From positions 1 through 64,000 of IMG/VR virus record IMGVR_UViG_3300027762_000009: a stretch of DNA of 64,000 nt; one strand, given 5' to 3'. Position 1 is the stretch's first letter. Each line of letters starts with the position of its first letter. The notes under the pieces were generated by a model that did not search any database, had not been told where the DNA came from, and was given only the letters and a program-made list of their open reading frames with translations. Shown here in pieces: positions 8,891 through 16,700 of this stretch. Origin of the DNA: a virus. Made by a program: the position numbers and the translations under genes.

Positions 8891-11362
8891 TTATAAGTTA
8901 GCTTGATACCATTCGTAGAATTCTACAGTAGTATCATTTTCTTCTTTATATACTGTTCCTGTATCATAATTAAATGTAATTAATTCACCCCAACTTAAAC
9001 CTATTTCAAAGTCAGTTTTAAAAGGCACTGGACAATCAAATCTTTCAACTGGCTCAGTTACCATTATATTGTTTGCATAACTACCTACAGCCATAATAGT
9101 TTCTACTTTTGCAGGTATTTCCAATAATAATGAATCATGCACAAGATTCAAGATACGTGTATCGTACTCATCTAATAAATGTTTTTCCATCTTCATAGCA
9201 CTTACCAATAGCAAATCGGATGAGGAAGATTGTATAGGAAAGTTTCTTGCTTCATTTTGAAGAGCATGTAAAGATTCAGGCGTTACTAATCCAAATCTAC
9301 GTCTCCTACCAAATGGAGTTTCAAGAAAGTTTCCAGCAACCACTTGATCAGCGCACCATTTCAGGTAGTCTCGCGCACCAGGGTATTTGTTAAGCCATCC
9401 GCTTATCATTTCGGAAGCTTCTTCTTTGCCAATTTGGTACTCATCTACGAATGATTGTGCCTCTCGCCCATAAGGTATACCAAAATTAACCGCTTTAGCC
9501 CGCATCTTTTGTTGTTTAGTGTAATTTTCACCAAATAAGGCTTTAGCAGTCTCATCATGTAAGTTTCTTCCTTTAATAAAAACATCCATAAGTACCGGAC
9601 ACTTACTGAGAAATGCAAGCCATCTAAGTTCTGCGCCCGAATAATCGATTTCAGCCAATACATATCCGGGTCTTGCTACAAATGCTTTTCGGATATTTCC
9701 AATTCCATTTGCACTAGGTTGATTTTGAACATTTGGCTCTTTTGAACTAAGTCTTCCCGTGGCTGTAACATGTAGATTGAATGTTGTTCTAACTCTACCG
9801 TCTTCATCTTGGGCATCCAATAAACCAACAACATAGGTCGACTTTTCTTTCTGTACTGTCCTGTACTCTAGTACCTTACTTATTAGTTGTGGTTTAGGTG
9901 CAATCGAATTAAGAATTGTTTTATCTGTACTACGCCCCTTTTTAATTCGGGGTTTTAATTTCATTCTATCGAACACTAGCCAAGCCATCTGTTGGGGCGA
10001 ACCCGGATTAAATATCTTAGGAGCTGACTTAGCACCCGATTCAGCCACATATATCTCTGTATCCCAAATTGGTGCCGCAAGTTCTTGTATTTCATCCATT
10101 ATCTGTGCTAAAAGAATCTCATACTTAACATTCAGCTCTTCTAAATATTCAGGATTAATTAAGATACCATTCTGTTCTACTCTCGATAAGAAGTTCGCAG
10201 CAGGAATTAAAAGTTCCTCATATAGGCTCCTCAATCGCGGATCCTTATCAAGTTCCTCTCCAATAGCACCCACCAACTGGTACGTGTAGTCGCAGTCAAC
10301 TGCAACACGCTCACATAAGGCTTCAAAGAAAGCTCTATATGAATCTAAGTTAACTGCTTTCCAATTTTGATTCATTTTATACTTATATTCTTCCGCTTGT
10401 AAAAATACTTTGGAAAGATACCCTAAATTATGTTCAGATGTTTCATCTAACACATAGTGCATATACATAGTATCGCCACCGATATCAACTGTGGCAAGTT
10501 TTCTACGCCATAATACTTTTTTATCATACTTCCCGTGTTGTAAGATACATTTCCAAGGAACCTCATCAGTGAAGTTATGAAATTGTTCTTTCATCTCACG
10601 AGGAACAACGTACACTTTGTTTTTTGCATAACACATACCACCAACTAAAAATTCTGCCTCACGATAATCTAATGAAGTTGTCTCTACATCATATGCTACA
10701 TAAGGTAATTGTCCCTGGTTATGCAAAGTCATTAAGTCTTGCAAAGCAACATGACACTTTTCTTTGGTGTCTAAAATAGTCCATTGAGTTTCTCCAGTAT
10801 CATTATTCCCTTTACCCCCGTATAGACTAGACACGAATTGTAACATAGTTAGAAATGGTTTATAATCATTAGGTGCCCGTAGGATTAAGCCGGGATTCAT
10901 TATAGGAATAACAAGGGCATCACCACAATAACTATATTCTCGAGCACGGCCGTATTCTGCTGTGACTTTAATGTTGTGTTCTCCTGTAAGGGTTTGCATT
11001 GCGACTTTTCCACAAACAAGTATAAATTTAGGTTTAATAGCTTGAATTTCTTTGAGTAATCTGTCTCTGCAATTATTAATAGCATCCTTAGGAAAAGTAT
11101 TATTACCCTTGCGTTTAGGTATAGCACATGCAACAGCTGTTGTAAATGCTATTGATTTAGCGTCGATCGGTAATCCTACTTTCTGCATTGTTTGTTTTAA
11201 TATGTTTGCTCCTGGACCAGTCATTATTTCACCCTTTTTAGCTTCAATGGCTGTAGGTGTTTCCCCAATGACTAATATAGGCCGATGACTTACATCAACC
11301 GGCCTACTTAGTTGTGGGTATAAACTGCAAGAACATCCTTTACAATTTATACATATATTCAT
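8891..11362 (-). CDS. DNA polymerase I family protein with N-terminal uracil-DNA-glycosylase domain
   Basis: 823 residues, ATG behind AAGGAGGGTTAA. Residues 1-185 resemble family 4/5 uracil-DNA glycosylase: N-terminal Cys cluster (C4, C7, C10), GETPTAIEAKKGEIMTGPG (33-51), further cysteines near 79 and 98, and NPGLILR (156-162) where active enzymes have an HPS-type motif. A DnaQ-like 3'-5' exonuclease follows (DVE at 225-227, YxVDCDYT near 354-360). The polymerase domain has motif A DYSGAELR (573-580), motif B KAVNFGIPYG (623-632) and motif C VHDSLLLE (741-748). This is the replicative polymerase. The same fusion is known for SPO1-like phages. The glycosylase part may only be structural or uracil-sensing because the HPS motif is changed. 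Confidence 0.9.
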   Translation of the reverse strand: MNICINCKGCSCSLYPQLSRPVDVSHRPILVIGETPTAIEAKKGEIMTGPGANILKQTMQKVGLPIDAKSIAFTTAVACAIPKRKGNNTFPKDAINNCRDRLLKEIQAIKPKFILVCGKVAMQTLTGEHNIKVTAEYGRAREYSYCGDALVIPIMNPGLILRAPNDYKPFLTMLQFVSSLYGGKGNNDTGETQWTILDTKEKCHVALQDLMTLHNQGQLPYVAYDVETTSLDYREAEFLVGGMCYAKNKVYVVPREMKEQFHNFTDEVPWKCILQHGKYDKKVLWRRKLATVDIGGDTMYMHYVLDETSEHNLGYLSKVFLQAEEYKYKMNQNWKAVNLDSYRAFFEALCERVAVDCDYTYQLVGAIGEELDKDPRLRSLYEELLIPAANFLSRVEQNGILINPEYLEELNVKYEILLAQIMDEIQELAAPIWDTEIYVAESGAKSAPKIFNPGSPQQMAWLVFDRMKLKPRIKKGRSTDKTILNSIAPKPQLISKVLEYRTVQKEKSTYVVGLLDAQDEDGRVRTTFNLHVTATGRLSSKEPNVQNQPSANGIGNIRKAFVARPGYVLAEIDYSGAELRWLAFLSKCPVLMDVFIKGRNLHDETAKALFGENYTKQQKMRAKAVNFGIPYGREAQSFVDEYQIGKEEASEMISGWLNKYPGARDYLKWCADQVVAGNFLETPFGRRRRFGLVTPESLHALQNEARNFPIQSSSSDLLLVSAMKMEKHLLDEYDTRILNLVHDSLLLEIPAKVETIMAVGSYANNIMVTEPVERFDCPVPFKTDFEIGLSWGELITFNYDTGTVYKEENDTTVEFYEWYQANL

Positions 11363-11554
11363 TTAACCCTCCTTATTTAATATTTCACGATTCCTTCTCA
11401 TTACTTCATTTAACCTGTCTATTAATTTAATGCCCTTTACTTTTTGATTATAATAATATTCTTCAAATAAATTCTCTTGCTCTTCAGATACTTTCCTAGA
11501 CTTATTTAGTATATTAATAACCCTTTCTAAGTCTTCTAATGTTATTTCTTTCAT
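11363..11554 (-). CDS. Small coiled-coil-type protein, unknown
   Basis: A 63-residue protein from ATG 11554 (MKEITLEDLERV) behind GGAGGAATAAA. It is highly charged and fully helical, with heptad-like spacing. Its stop directly abuts the polymerase start, so the two are probably translationally coupled. No family recognised. Confidence 0.6.
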   Translation of the reverse strand: MKEITLEDLERVINILNKSRKVSEEQENLFEEYYYNQKVKGIKLIDRLNEVMRRNREILNKEG

Positions 11555-11555
11555 T

Positions 11556-12326
11556 TTATTCCTCCATAGGTAAATCAGAGTATTTCGGTACTGCGCAAGC
11601 ATCTTTCCATTTACAAATATTAGTTGCCAATAGTAAATGATTTACCACTGTTTCATCAAAAGTAAATTTAAGATCTGGTCGATCATCTGAATCTACCTTA
11701 ATACCTGCTTTAGAATATACGTATGCTATAGCACTATCAATACCACGTACTTTTGGAATAATCTCATCCCTTACAGCACATTCAATGAGGGTAGCTTCTA
11801 AAGGAGTTTTCCAACAACCCAACATATGAATATCCAAGCCTCTTAATCTATTACCCAATATTTCTAATACTTCAATTCGTGCATCACGTCCCCCAATATC
11901 TGTTAACACTTTAGGAACACCTATGACGTCAATATCCATCATAATCATAGTTTCTGCGCATTGAATCCATTCATCAATAGTTTCACCTTGCGGTACCCCC
12001 ATTAATTTAAAAGGGAAATTTCCTTTAACATAACGAATAGCTTCATATGTTTTTTCTAAAGTAGCTAACATATTTTTATATACATCCGGAAGAACAATTT
12101 CATTAGCCTTTATCATTAATGCTTTTTTCACTATTTCTTCAATTGGTCTAGGATCTCCCTCAATCACACCATTATCCATGATAACATAACGTCCTTTTTG
12201 TGCCATCTTAGAATAAAAGCGTGTGTAAGTATCATCCTTCCCTATTAGATGGGCTAAACACATATGATACTCTTCATCTTCTATTATAGGAAGAAATTTT
12301 GTTGGTAAAATCGTTGCAGCTAACAT
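11556..12326 (-). CDS. DpdA-like DNA-guanine transglycosylase (TGT fold)
   Basis: 256 residues, ATG behind AGGGAGGTTACCTA. TGT-superfamily features appear in order: MDNG (D51; compare the DSGGFQ aspartate), LPD (D81), GVPQGE (110-115; compare the IVQGG motif), GVPKV and a GIDSAIAY segment (D197; candidate nucleophile). The C-terminal zinc site of tRNA-guanine transglycosylases is missing. Short TGT-like proteins without zinc, encoded with preQ0 genes in phages, are DpdA enzymes that exchange guanine in DNA for a 7-deazaguanine. It sits directly next to queC, with folE, queE and queD upstream. Assignment is from motifs plus context. Confidence 0.75.
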   Translation of the reverse strand: MLAATILPTKFLPIIEDEEYHMCLAHLIGKDDTYTRFYSKMAQKGRYVIMDNGVIEGDPRPIEEIVKKALMIKANEIVLPDVYKNMLATLEKTYEAIRYVKGNFPFKLMGVPQGETIDEWIQCAETMIMMDIDVIGVPKVLTDIGGRDARIEVLEILGNRLRGLDIHMLGCWKTPLEATLIECAVRDEIIPKVRGIDSAIAYVYSKAGIKVDSDDRPDLKFTFDETVVNHLLLATNICKWKDACAVPKYSDLPMEE

Positions 12327-12341
12327 TAGGTAACCTCCCTA

Positions 12342-13037
12342 TTATTTATAATATTCTAAAGGATCATTTATTCCGTTGGCAAGGAAAGCAGCTTTCCTAT
12401 CAATACAGGTAGCACAAATACCACAAGCCTTTAATCCACCTTCATAACAACTCCATGTTTTTGTGAAATCTACATCTAATGATATACCTTCAGCTACTAT
12501 CTCACTTTTTATCTTATACATAAAGGGTGCTATCAAATGTACTAAGCCTCCAGTGCCTAAATGTATAGCCTCTTGCATAGACGCAATAAAATAGGAAGTA
12601 CAATCAGGATAAGCATTACCAGCTGCATCGTCAGCATGAGCCCCGTAATAAATAGTATCTGCATCTTTCTGTAATGCTATTGCTGTAGCATAGGATAAAA
12701 ATAAACCATTTCTAAAAGGTACATAGGTTTTAACTGTACCTGTACCACCTATCTTATCTAATTGCTCTTTATAAGATTCGTGTGGAATATCTTCATCACT
12801 ACCATGTAATAAGGGGCAACTCGTATCAAACTTAAATACATCAGCTAGATCTGCTTGTATTAGTTCTACATTACAGTGTTCTACTTGCTTAACAGCACAA
12901 AATTGTTCTTTTTGATGTTTTTGACCATAAAATAAATTTAAAGCAATAACATTTTCCGCACCATATTTAGCTACGATATCAGCTAATAAAACAGAACTAT
13001 CTAAGCCACCACTAACTAATACTAATTTTTTATTCAT
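12342..13037 (-). CDS. queC: 7-cyano-7-deazaguanine (preQ0) synthase
   Basis: 231 residues, ATG behind TAGGAGGTAGGGAGT. It has the ATP pyrophosphatase loop SGGLDSS (9-15) and the zinc-binding cysteines C197, C205, C208 and C211 (CYEGGLKACGICATC). QueC converts 7-carboxy-7-deazaguanine to preQ0 using ATP and ammonia, the last step of the pathway present here. Normal length. Transcribed just before the DpdA-like gene. Confidence 0.95.
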   Translation of the reverse strand: MNKKLVLVSGGLDSSVLLADIVAKYGAENVIALNLFYGQKHQKEQFCAVKQVEHCNVELIQADLADVFKFDTSCPLLHGSDEDIPHESYKEQLDKIGGTGTVKTYVPFRNGLFLSYATAIALQKDADTIYYGAHADDAAGNAYPDCTSYFIASMQEAIHLGTGGLVHLIAPFMYKIKSEIVAEGISLDVDFTKTWSCYEGGLKACGICATCIDRKAAFLANGINDPLEYYK

Positions 13038-13049
13038 ACTCCCTACCTC

Positions 13050-13268
13050 CTATAATGTTGTATCTTGCTTTTCTTTGATTAAACGATCTAAATACCAACG
13101 AGCCTTTTTCAAATCTTCTAGACCATTCTTAGCTTGATATCTACAAACATATTTAATTACATTGCCTGCGCGAAAATCAAGTTTTTGATCTTCGATGAAA
13201 TCAATTACCTCTATCTTACCTTGATTATAATGTCCAGGATTATTCACCATATCATTGGGAACAGTCAT
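13050..13268 (-). CDS. DUF3310 family protein
   Basis: I choose ATG 13268 (MTVPNDMVNNPGHYNQG) because GGAGGGGGAAG lies just upstream; the longer frame runs into the preceding gene without a ribosome site. The 72-residue product shows the DUF3310 pattern NPGHY...IEVIDFIEDQ...GNVIKYVCRY...EDLKKARWYLDRL. The family is widespread in phages near nucleotide-metabolism genes. The start overlaps the end of the MazG-like gene by 17 bases. Biochemical role not established. Confidence 0.8.
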   Translation of the reverse strand: MTVPNDMVNNPGHYNQGKIEVIDFIEDQKLDFRAGNVIKYVCRYQAKNGLEDLKKARWYLDRLIKEKQDTTL

Positions 13269-13677
13269 CAGATTCTTCCCCCTCCATAATAGCTTTTTTG
13301 AGAACTTGATACAATTCTGTATTTTCGAAACATTTTTCTTTTGTATGCCGTGAAGCACTATCTGTTGTATTGAAAGTTTTATTATTATACCTATGTCTTA
13401 ATTTGCTAATATTAAGAGCCAATATCGTATCCATATTAATACGATTCGTTTTAGCTATGGCACTTATATACCACAACACATCTCCTAATTCTTTAGCTAA
13501 CTTCATTTTATCCAACTGTTCTTCATGAAATATATGATGTTTAAGTAATTCACATACTTCACCAGCTTCACCGGCTAAACCCAAAGCCCAATCCAACAAT
13601 TCAGCTTGCTTTGTGGTTAATTCCTTATGATCTTTAAATGTCCTACAGGCCTCTTTCTGGTATTCATTTGGGTGCAT
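13252..13677 (-). CDS. MazG-like nucleotide pyrophosphohydrolase
   Basis: 141 residues, ATG behind AAGGAGGTTTATT. The N-terminal 75 residues carry the all-alpha NTP-PPase signature: GLAGEAGEVCELLKHH then KELGDVLWYISAI, supplying the paired ExxE and ExxD metal ligands. These enzymes hydrolyse (d)NTPs to monophosphates; in phages they cleanse nucleotide pools or act on (p)ppGpp-related signals. The C-terminal 60 residues are charged and not recognised. It belongs to the nucleotide/modification cluster. Confidence 0.8.
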   Translation of the reverse strand: MHPNEYQKEACRTFKDHKELTTKQAELLDWALGLAGEAGEVCELLKHHIFHEEQLDKMKLAKELGDVLWYISAIAKTNRINMDTILALNISKLRHRYNNKTFNTTDSASRHTKEKCFENTELYQVLKKAIMEGEESDDCSQ

Positions 13678-13706
13678 AATAAACCTCCTTGGTTATAAAT
13701 GGAAAA

Positions 13707-13737
13707 GGAAGATGAACCACGGTGCCAGTTATCCCCC
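13707..13737 (-). promoter_or_regulatory. Leader hairpin upstream of the MazG-like gene
   Basis: On the - strand GGGGGATAAC pairs with GTTCATCTTCC, leaving one bulged C and a 10-nt loop. It fills the only gap in this part of the operon and resembles two other - strand hairpins at 16525-16559 and 21438-21481. It could be an mRNA-stabilising or processing element. No U-tract follows, so it is not a terminator. Confidence 0.4.
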
Positions 13738-13748
13738 TCTCCATAAGA

Positions 13749-13931
13749 CTAATTATTTAACTTTAAATCCATACGAATCACAGGGTTATTACCACCCATA
13801 TGATATACTTTCACTGTTCCTACCCTAACCTGAATTTCTGCTGAATACTTCATATTATCTTTTTTGTGATCAATACCACACTCCAATAGATGTTGAATTC
13901 TAACTAATTCTTCCTGACTAAACAAATCCAC
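13749..13931 (-). CDS. Unknown 60-residue protein
   Basis: GTG start at 13931 with GGGGG seven bases upstream. The N-terminal 25 residues are helical (SQEELVRIQHLLECG) and the rest forms likely beta strands (AEIQVRVGTVKVY). It lies between folE and the MazG-like gene. No family recognised; coding status is supported by position and ribosome site. Confidence 0.5.
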   Translation of the reverse strand: MDLFSQEELVRIQHLLECGIDHKKDNMKYSAEIQVRVGTVKVYHMGGNNPVIRMDLKLNN

Positions 13932-13949
13932 CTTAGTACCCCCTACTAG

Positions 13950-14579
13950 CTATTTTATTAAATTCATCAACTCAGTTCGTGCATTATTATGCTGTTCTAA
14001 AAAAACTCCCCTCATAGCGGATGTAACTGTTTTCGCCCCAAATTTTTGTACCCCACGCATAGTCATACAAAGATGTTCAGCTTCAATAATTACAGCAACC
14101 CCTCTAGGATTCAACACCTGTTCAATAGTATCTGCTATTTGTGAAGTCATCCTTTCTTGTATTTGTAATCGCTTTGCAAAACAGTCTACTAAGCGTGCTA
14201 ACTTACTGATACCCACTACTTTGCCATTTGGTATATAAGCCACATGAGCTATACCATGAAAAGTTACCATATGATGCTCACAATGACTATAAAACGGAAT
14301 ATCTTTTACAAGTACTAATTCTTGATGTTTTTCATCTTCAAATGTAATACCTAAAATATCTTTAGGAACTTGACTATAACCAGCAAAAATCTCATCGTAT
14401 AGGCTGGTTACTCTTTCTGGTGTTTCTAATAACCCCTCACGATGAGAATTTTCTCCAATACTTTCAAGCATTAAATTTACAGCTAACATTCTCTTAGCCA
14501 AATTACTTAACTCTTTTGTCCTTTGTAGATTTTCATGTATGGTAAGTGCTTCTTCTTTACTTATCTTGGCTTTAGCCAT
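13950..14579 (-). CDS. folE: GTP cyclohydrolase I
   Basis: 209 residues, ATG behind GGAGGGGTTAAG. Key segments are [11 protein letters not shown] (48-57), zinc ligands Cys100, His103 (SHCEHHM) and Cys171 ([10 protein letters not shown]), [24 protein letters not shown], and SAMRGVF at the end. It converts GTP to 7,8-dihydroneopterin triphosphate, the entry step to preQ0 when queD, queE and queC are present, as here. Normal length, no defects. Confidence 0.95.
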   Translation of the reverse strand: MAKAKISKEEALTIHENLQRTKELSNLAKRMLAVNLMLESIGENSHREGLLETPERVTSLYDEIFAGYSQVPKDILGITFEDEKHQELVLVKDIPFYSHCEHHMVTFHGIAHVAYIPNGKVVGISKLARLVDCFAKRLQIQERMTSQIADTIEQVLNPRGVAVIIEAEHLCMTMRGVQKFGAKTVTSAMRGVFLEQHNNARTELMNLIK

Positions 14580-14594
14580 CTTAACCCCTCCACA

Positions 14595-15221
14595 TTATTT
14601 TAGATTGAATATCTTATGCATCTGTACTCCTAAACGAAGTATCCCTGCATGTTTATTACCTTCTGCCATTATGAAAGTATACGCCCTCATCGCGGAAGTC
14701 TGCATATCAAATCCATCTGGCTGCAACCACACTGGTACGATAAGACCTGTATTTAATAAAGTAATAATGTGTTTATCAAAATCTAACTCTTCTGTTACTA
14801 CATATTTTAGTTCATCAAATCTACATCTTGGATGTATTACATAATGAGGAGGCTTTGGTGAAGCTACAACCCAGTCTACATCCTCTGGTGTAGGCATAGT
14901 CGCATTTGTTTCTAAACAAACAATAAAATCATTTTGCCTAAGCTCTCGTACCAGTTGGGGTAAAAAAGGACTGACACATGGTTCCCCACCAGTAATTGTA
15001 ACCATATCGATATTTGCCGCTTTACATATACCAATTATTTCAGTTGTGGTCATCCTTGTGCCACCACTATGTCCCCATGATTCTTTTGTATCACACCAAG
15101 GGCAAGCTAAATTACAACCTCCTAGACGTATAAATGTTGTAGGTTGTCCTAGCATAGATCCTTCACCCTGAATGCTGGAAAAAATTTCTATTATATAAGG
15201 TCCTGTATTATTTTGATTCAT
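14595..15221 (-). CDS. queE: 7-carboxy-7-deazaguanine synthase (radical SAM)
   Basis: 208 residues. It starts with the QueE hallmark IFSSIQGEG and carries the radical-SAM cluster cysteines C36, C40 and C43 (CNLACPWC), then TITGGEPC. It converts carboxytetrahydropterin to 7-carboxy-7-deazaguanine using SAM and Mg2+. Its ATG overlaps the queD stop by four bases (ATGA), indicating translational coupling. Adjacent to folE. Confidence 0.95.
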   Translation of the reverse strand: MNQNNTGPYIIEIFSSIQGEGSMLGQPTTFIRLGGCNLACPWCDTKESWGHSGGTRMTTTEIIGICKAANIDMVTITGGEPCVSPFLPQLVRELRQNDFIVCLETNATMPTPEDVDWVVASPKPPHYVIHPRCRFDELKYVVTEELDFDKHIITLLNTGLIVPVWLQPDGFDMQTSAMRAYTFIMAEGNKHAGILRLGVQMHKIFNLK

Positions 15222-15661
15222 CTTATTACCTCCGCAAATGAACTAGGAGTTTCCCATAATCGTAAAACACTAATACGAAAAGGATAAGTGTGTTGTTTAA
15301 GATACTTGTTTAACTTTTCAATAAAATATTCTGCCATGCGCTCCGCTGTCGGTTTATAAGGAAAAGCATATGTCTTACGCCCATTTGATTTCAAAATATT
15401 TGCTATTTCATATTCGACTACATCTGTTGTTTGCGCCCAATACATAAAAGCATGATCAAGAGGGGCCACTACAACTTGATTTACTACCTCTTTTAACTGT
15501 TTAAAATCTACAACCATATCCATATCATCTAATATGGTGTTATACCTCGCTGCAGTTACTGTCATTTTGTAAGTATGTCCATGAATGTTAATACACAAAC
15601 CTTTATGGTCTGCTAACATGTGGGCCATATCCCATGTAAATTCTTTCGTAATAGTAATCAT
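15218..15661 (-). CDS. queD: 6-carboxy-5,6,7,8-tetrahydropterin synthase
   Basis: 147 residues, ATG behind GGGAGGAAGGTT. The catalytic and zinc motif GLCINIHGHTYK contains Cys23, His27 and His29; the family's other zinc His is in MAHML (H14). Residues near 63-75 (VVAPLDHAFM) hold the conserved LDH. It makes carboxytetrahydropterin from dihydroneopterin triphosphate, the second step to preQ0. First gene of the queD-queE-folE run after a terminator-like hairpin. Confidence 0.93.
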   Translation of the reverse strand: MITITKEFTWDMAHMLADHKGLCINIHGHTYKMTVTAARYNTILDDMDMVVDFKQLKEVVNQVVVAPLDHAFMYWAQTTDVVEYEIANILKSNGRKTYAFPYKPTAERMAEYFIEKLNKYLKQHTYPFRISVLRLWETPSSFAEVIR

Positions 15662-15689
15662 AACCTTCCTCCCTTTCTCTCCATATTTG

Positions 15690-15723
15690 CTTAAAAATTA
15701 AGGTGCCCTTGCGAGCACCTTAA
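15690..15723 (-). terminator. Terminator/attenuator between the DUF669 gene and queD
   Basis: TTAAGGTGC (15698-15706) pairs with GCACCTTAA (15715-15723), a perfect 9-bp stem with an 8-nt loop. On the - strand it is followed by TTAATTTTTAA-like U-rich sequence. Only about 35 bases separate it from queD, with no clear promoter between, so it probably attenuates rather than fully stops transcription. Confidence 0.7.
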
Positions 15724-15749
15724 ATTATACGAGGGAACATGAGAATCTC

Positions 15750-16232
15750 TTAAAGAAATGCTCCATTATTTTCAGGTGATAATATATCAGCCACATTATT
15801 ACGCTTTTCGCCCTTATATTCCCCAGCTTTCTGTGTTTGAATCTTAACCATTACTCTACATTCTCTTCCAATCGCATGCCCTTCATCCGAGAAAGCCTGT
15901 GGATTAAAGTTTGATAAATCAACATCTGGACATACCCTTACTAAGAACTTCTTAAGCTTTGTTAAACCAAATTCCGCTCCGTCACCTTTAAGAACCATCC
16001 AGTCAAATAACTTTCTGTTTTCGTACTCGGCATCAGTAATGGTATAACATACAGTGATCATTGGGTTTCCTTTCTTTGAATCACCGAAGTTAAATGTATC
16101 AACAACCGCGTTGTACGTGCCTTTTGGTAATAGCTCAAAAGACATTTCTTTTTCTTCGACGTTGTTCAAATTAAAAACCATACCACCTTCATCCTGTGAC
16201 GCCCCAACACTACCTAAATTAAATTCTGTCAT
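15750..16232 (-). CDS. DUF669 family protein (putative ssDNA-binding/recombination partner)
   Basis: I start at ATG 16232 (MTEFNLGSVG) because GGAGG lies six bases upstream. The 160-residue protein has the DUF669 pattern: an early LLPKGTYNAVV strand, GNPMITVCYTITDAEYENRKLFDWM, and GRECRVMVKIQTQ...NNVADILSP near the end. Such proteins are encoded beside Sak4/RecA-like ATPases and are thought to bind ssDNA. Here the Sak4-like gene is the next one upstream. It follows a long structured leader. Confidence 0.75.
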   Translation of the reverse strand: MTEFNLGSVGASQDEGGMVFNLNNVEEKEMSFELLPKGTYNAVVDTFNFGDSKKGNPMITVCYTITDAEYENRKLFDWMVLKGDGAEFGLTKLKKFLVRVCPDVDLSNFNPQAFSDEGHAIGRECRVMVKIQTQKAGEYKGEKRNNVADILSPENNGAFL

Positions 16233-16256
16233 ATTAACCTCCAACTCCATCCATTC

Positions 16257-16612
16257 GCGCCGTCCTCCACCCTCATAATATTTATATCATGCTTTCGCTT
16301 GATACCCTGAAACAATCCAATAATGTCCTTGCGGACCCTATTGTTATTATTGGATTGTATCTCAGCATCGTTCTATTCCGATGAGTCACCTGCATTACTA
16401 TTTAATAAGAGTCAAGCATGCAGTAAAATCAAGACTCTAATGGTCACGAGAATAGGACTCCCACCTACAATTCTTGCCCGGCCTAGGCTCAACCTTATAA
16501 ATTCAGTCATCTCGTGATAATTAGGGGATGAGTTACAGCCGTGGAGCTCCACTCATCCCAATTATAAATTCCATAGAAGGTCACGCACCTATGTGACATA
16601 TAAGAAAATGAT
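16257..16612 (-). ncRNA. Candidate large structured RNA or leader
   Basis: No plausible gene occupies this stretch, but a phage promoter lies just upstream on the - strand. In transcript order I see: GUCAC/GUGAC; a long hairpin around GGGATGAGT/ACTCATCCC (16525-16559) extended by AATTA/TAATT pairs; CACGAG/CTCGTG enclosing GCCTAGGC; interleaved GAGTC/GACTC and CTGCAT/ATGCAG pairs (pseudoknot-capable); CATCG/CGATG; a perfect 13-bp stem ACAATCCAATAAT/ATTATTGGATTGT capped by GTCC-GCAA-GGAC; and ATCAAGC-GAAA-GCATGAT. Two GNRA tetraloops and a pseudoknot suggest a folded RNA. It could be a stand-alone RNA or a 5' leader of the DUF669 gene. No known family recognised. Confidence 0.6.
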
Positions 16613-16619
16613 TTTTCTT

Positions 16620-16660
16620 ATATTAATATAATATTAAAATAAAAAATATTTTTAACGAGG
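16620..16660 (-). promoter_or_regulatory. Phage extended promoter copy
   Basis: On the - strand it reads CGTTAAAAATATTTTTTAT, then TTTAATATTATATTAATAT. It matches five other copies in the window. It drives the structured leader and the DUF669 gene. Confidence 0.7.
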
Positions 16661-16700
16661 AATTAAAATTTATTTTTTACCAAATATATTGCTTCCATGA

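Noticed and set aside
16323-16517. Open frame on the + strand in the structured leader
   Set aside because: No ribosome site and it runs against the promoter; the stem-loop content explains the region better.
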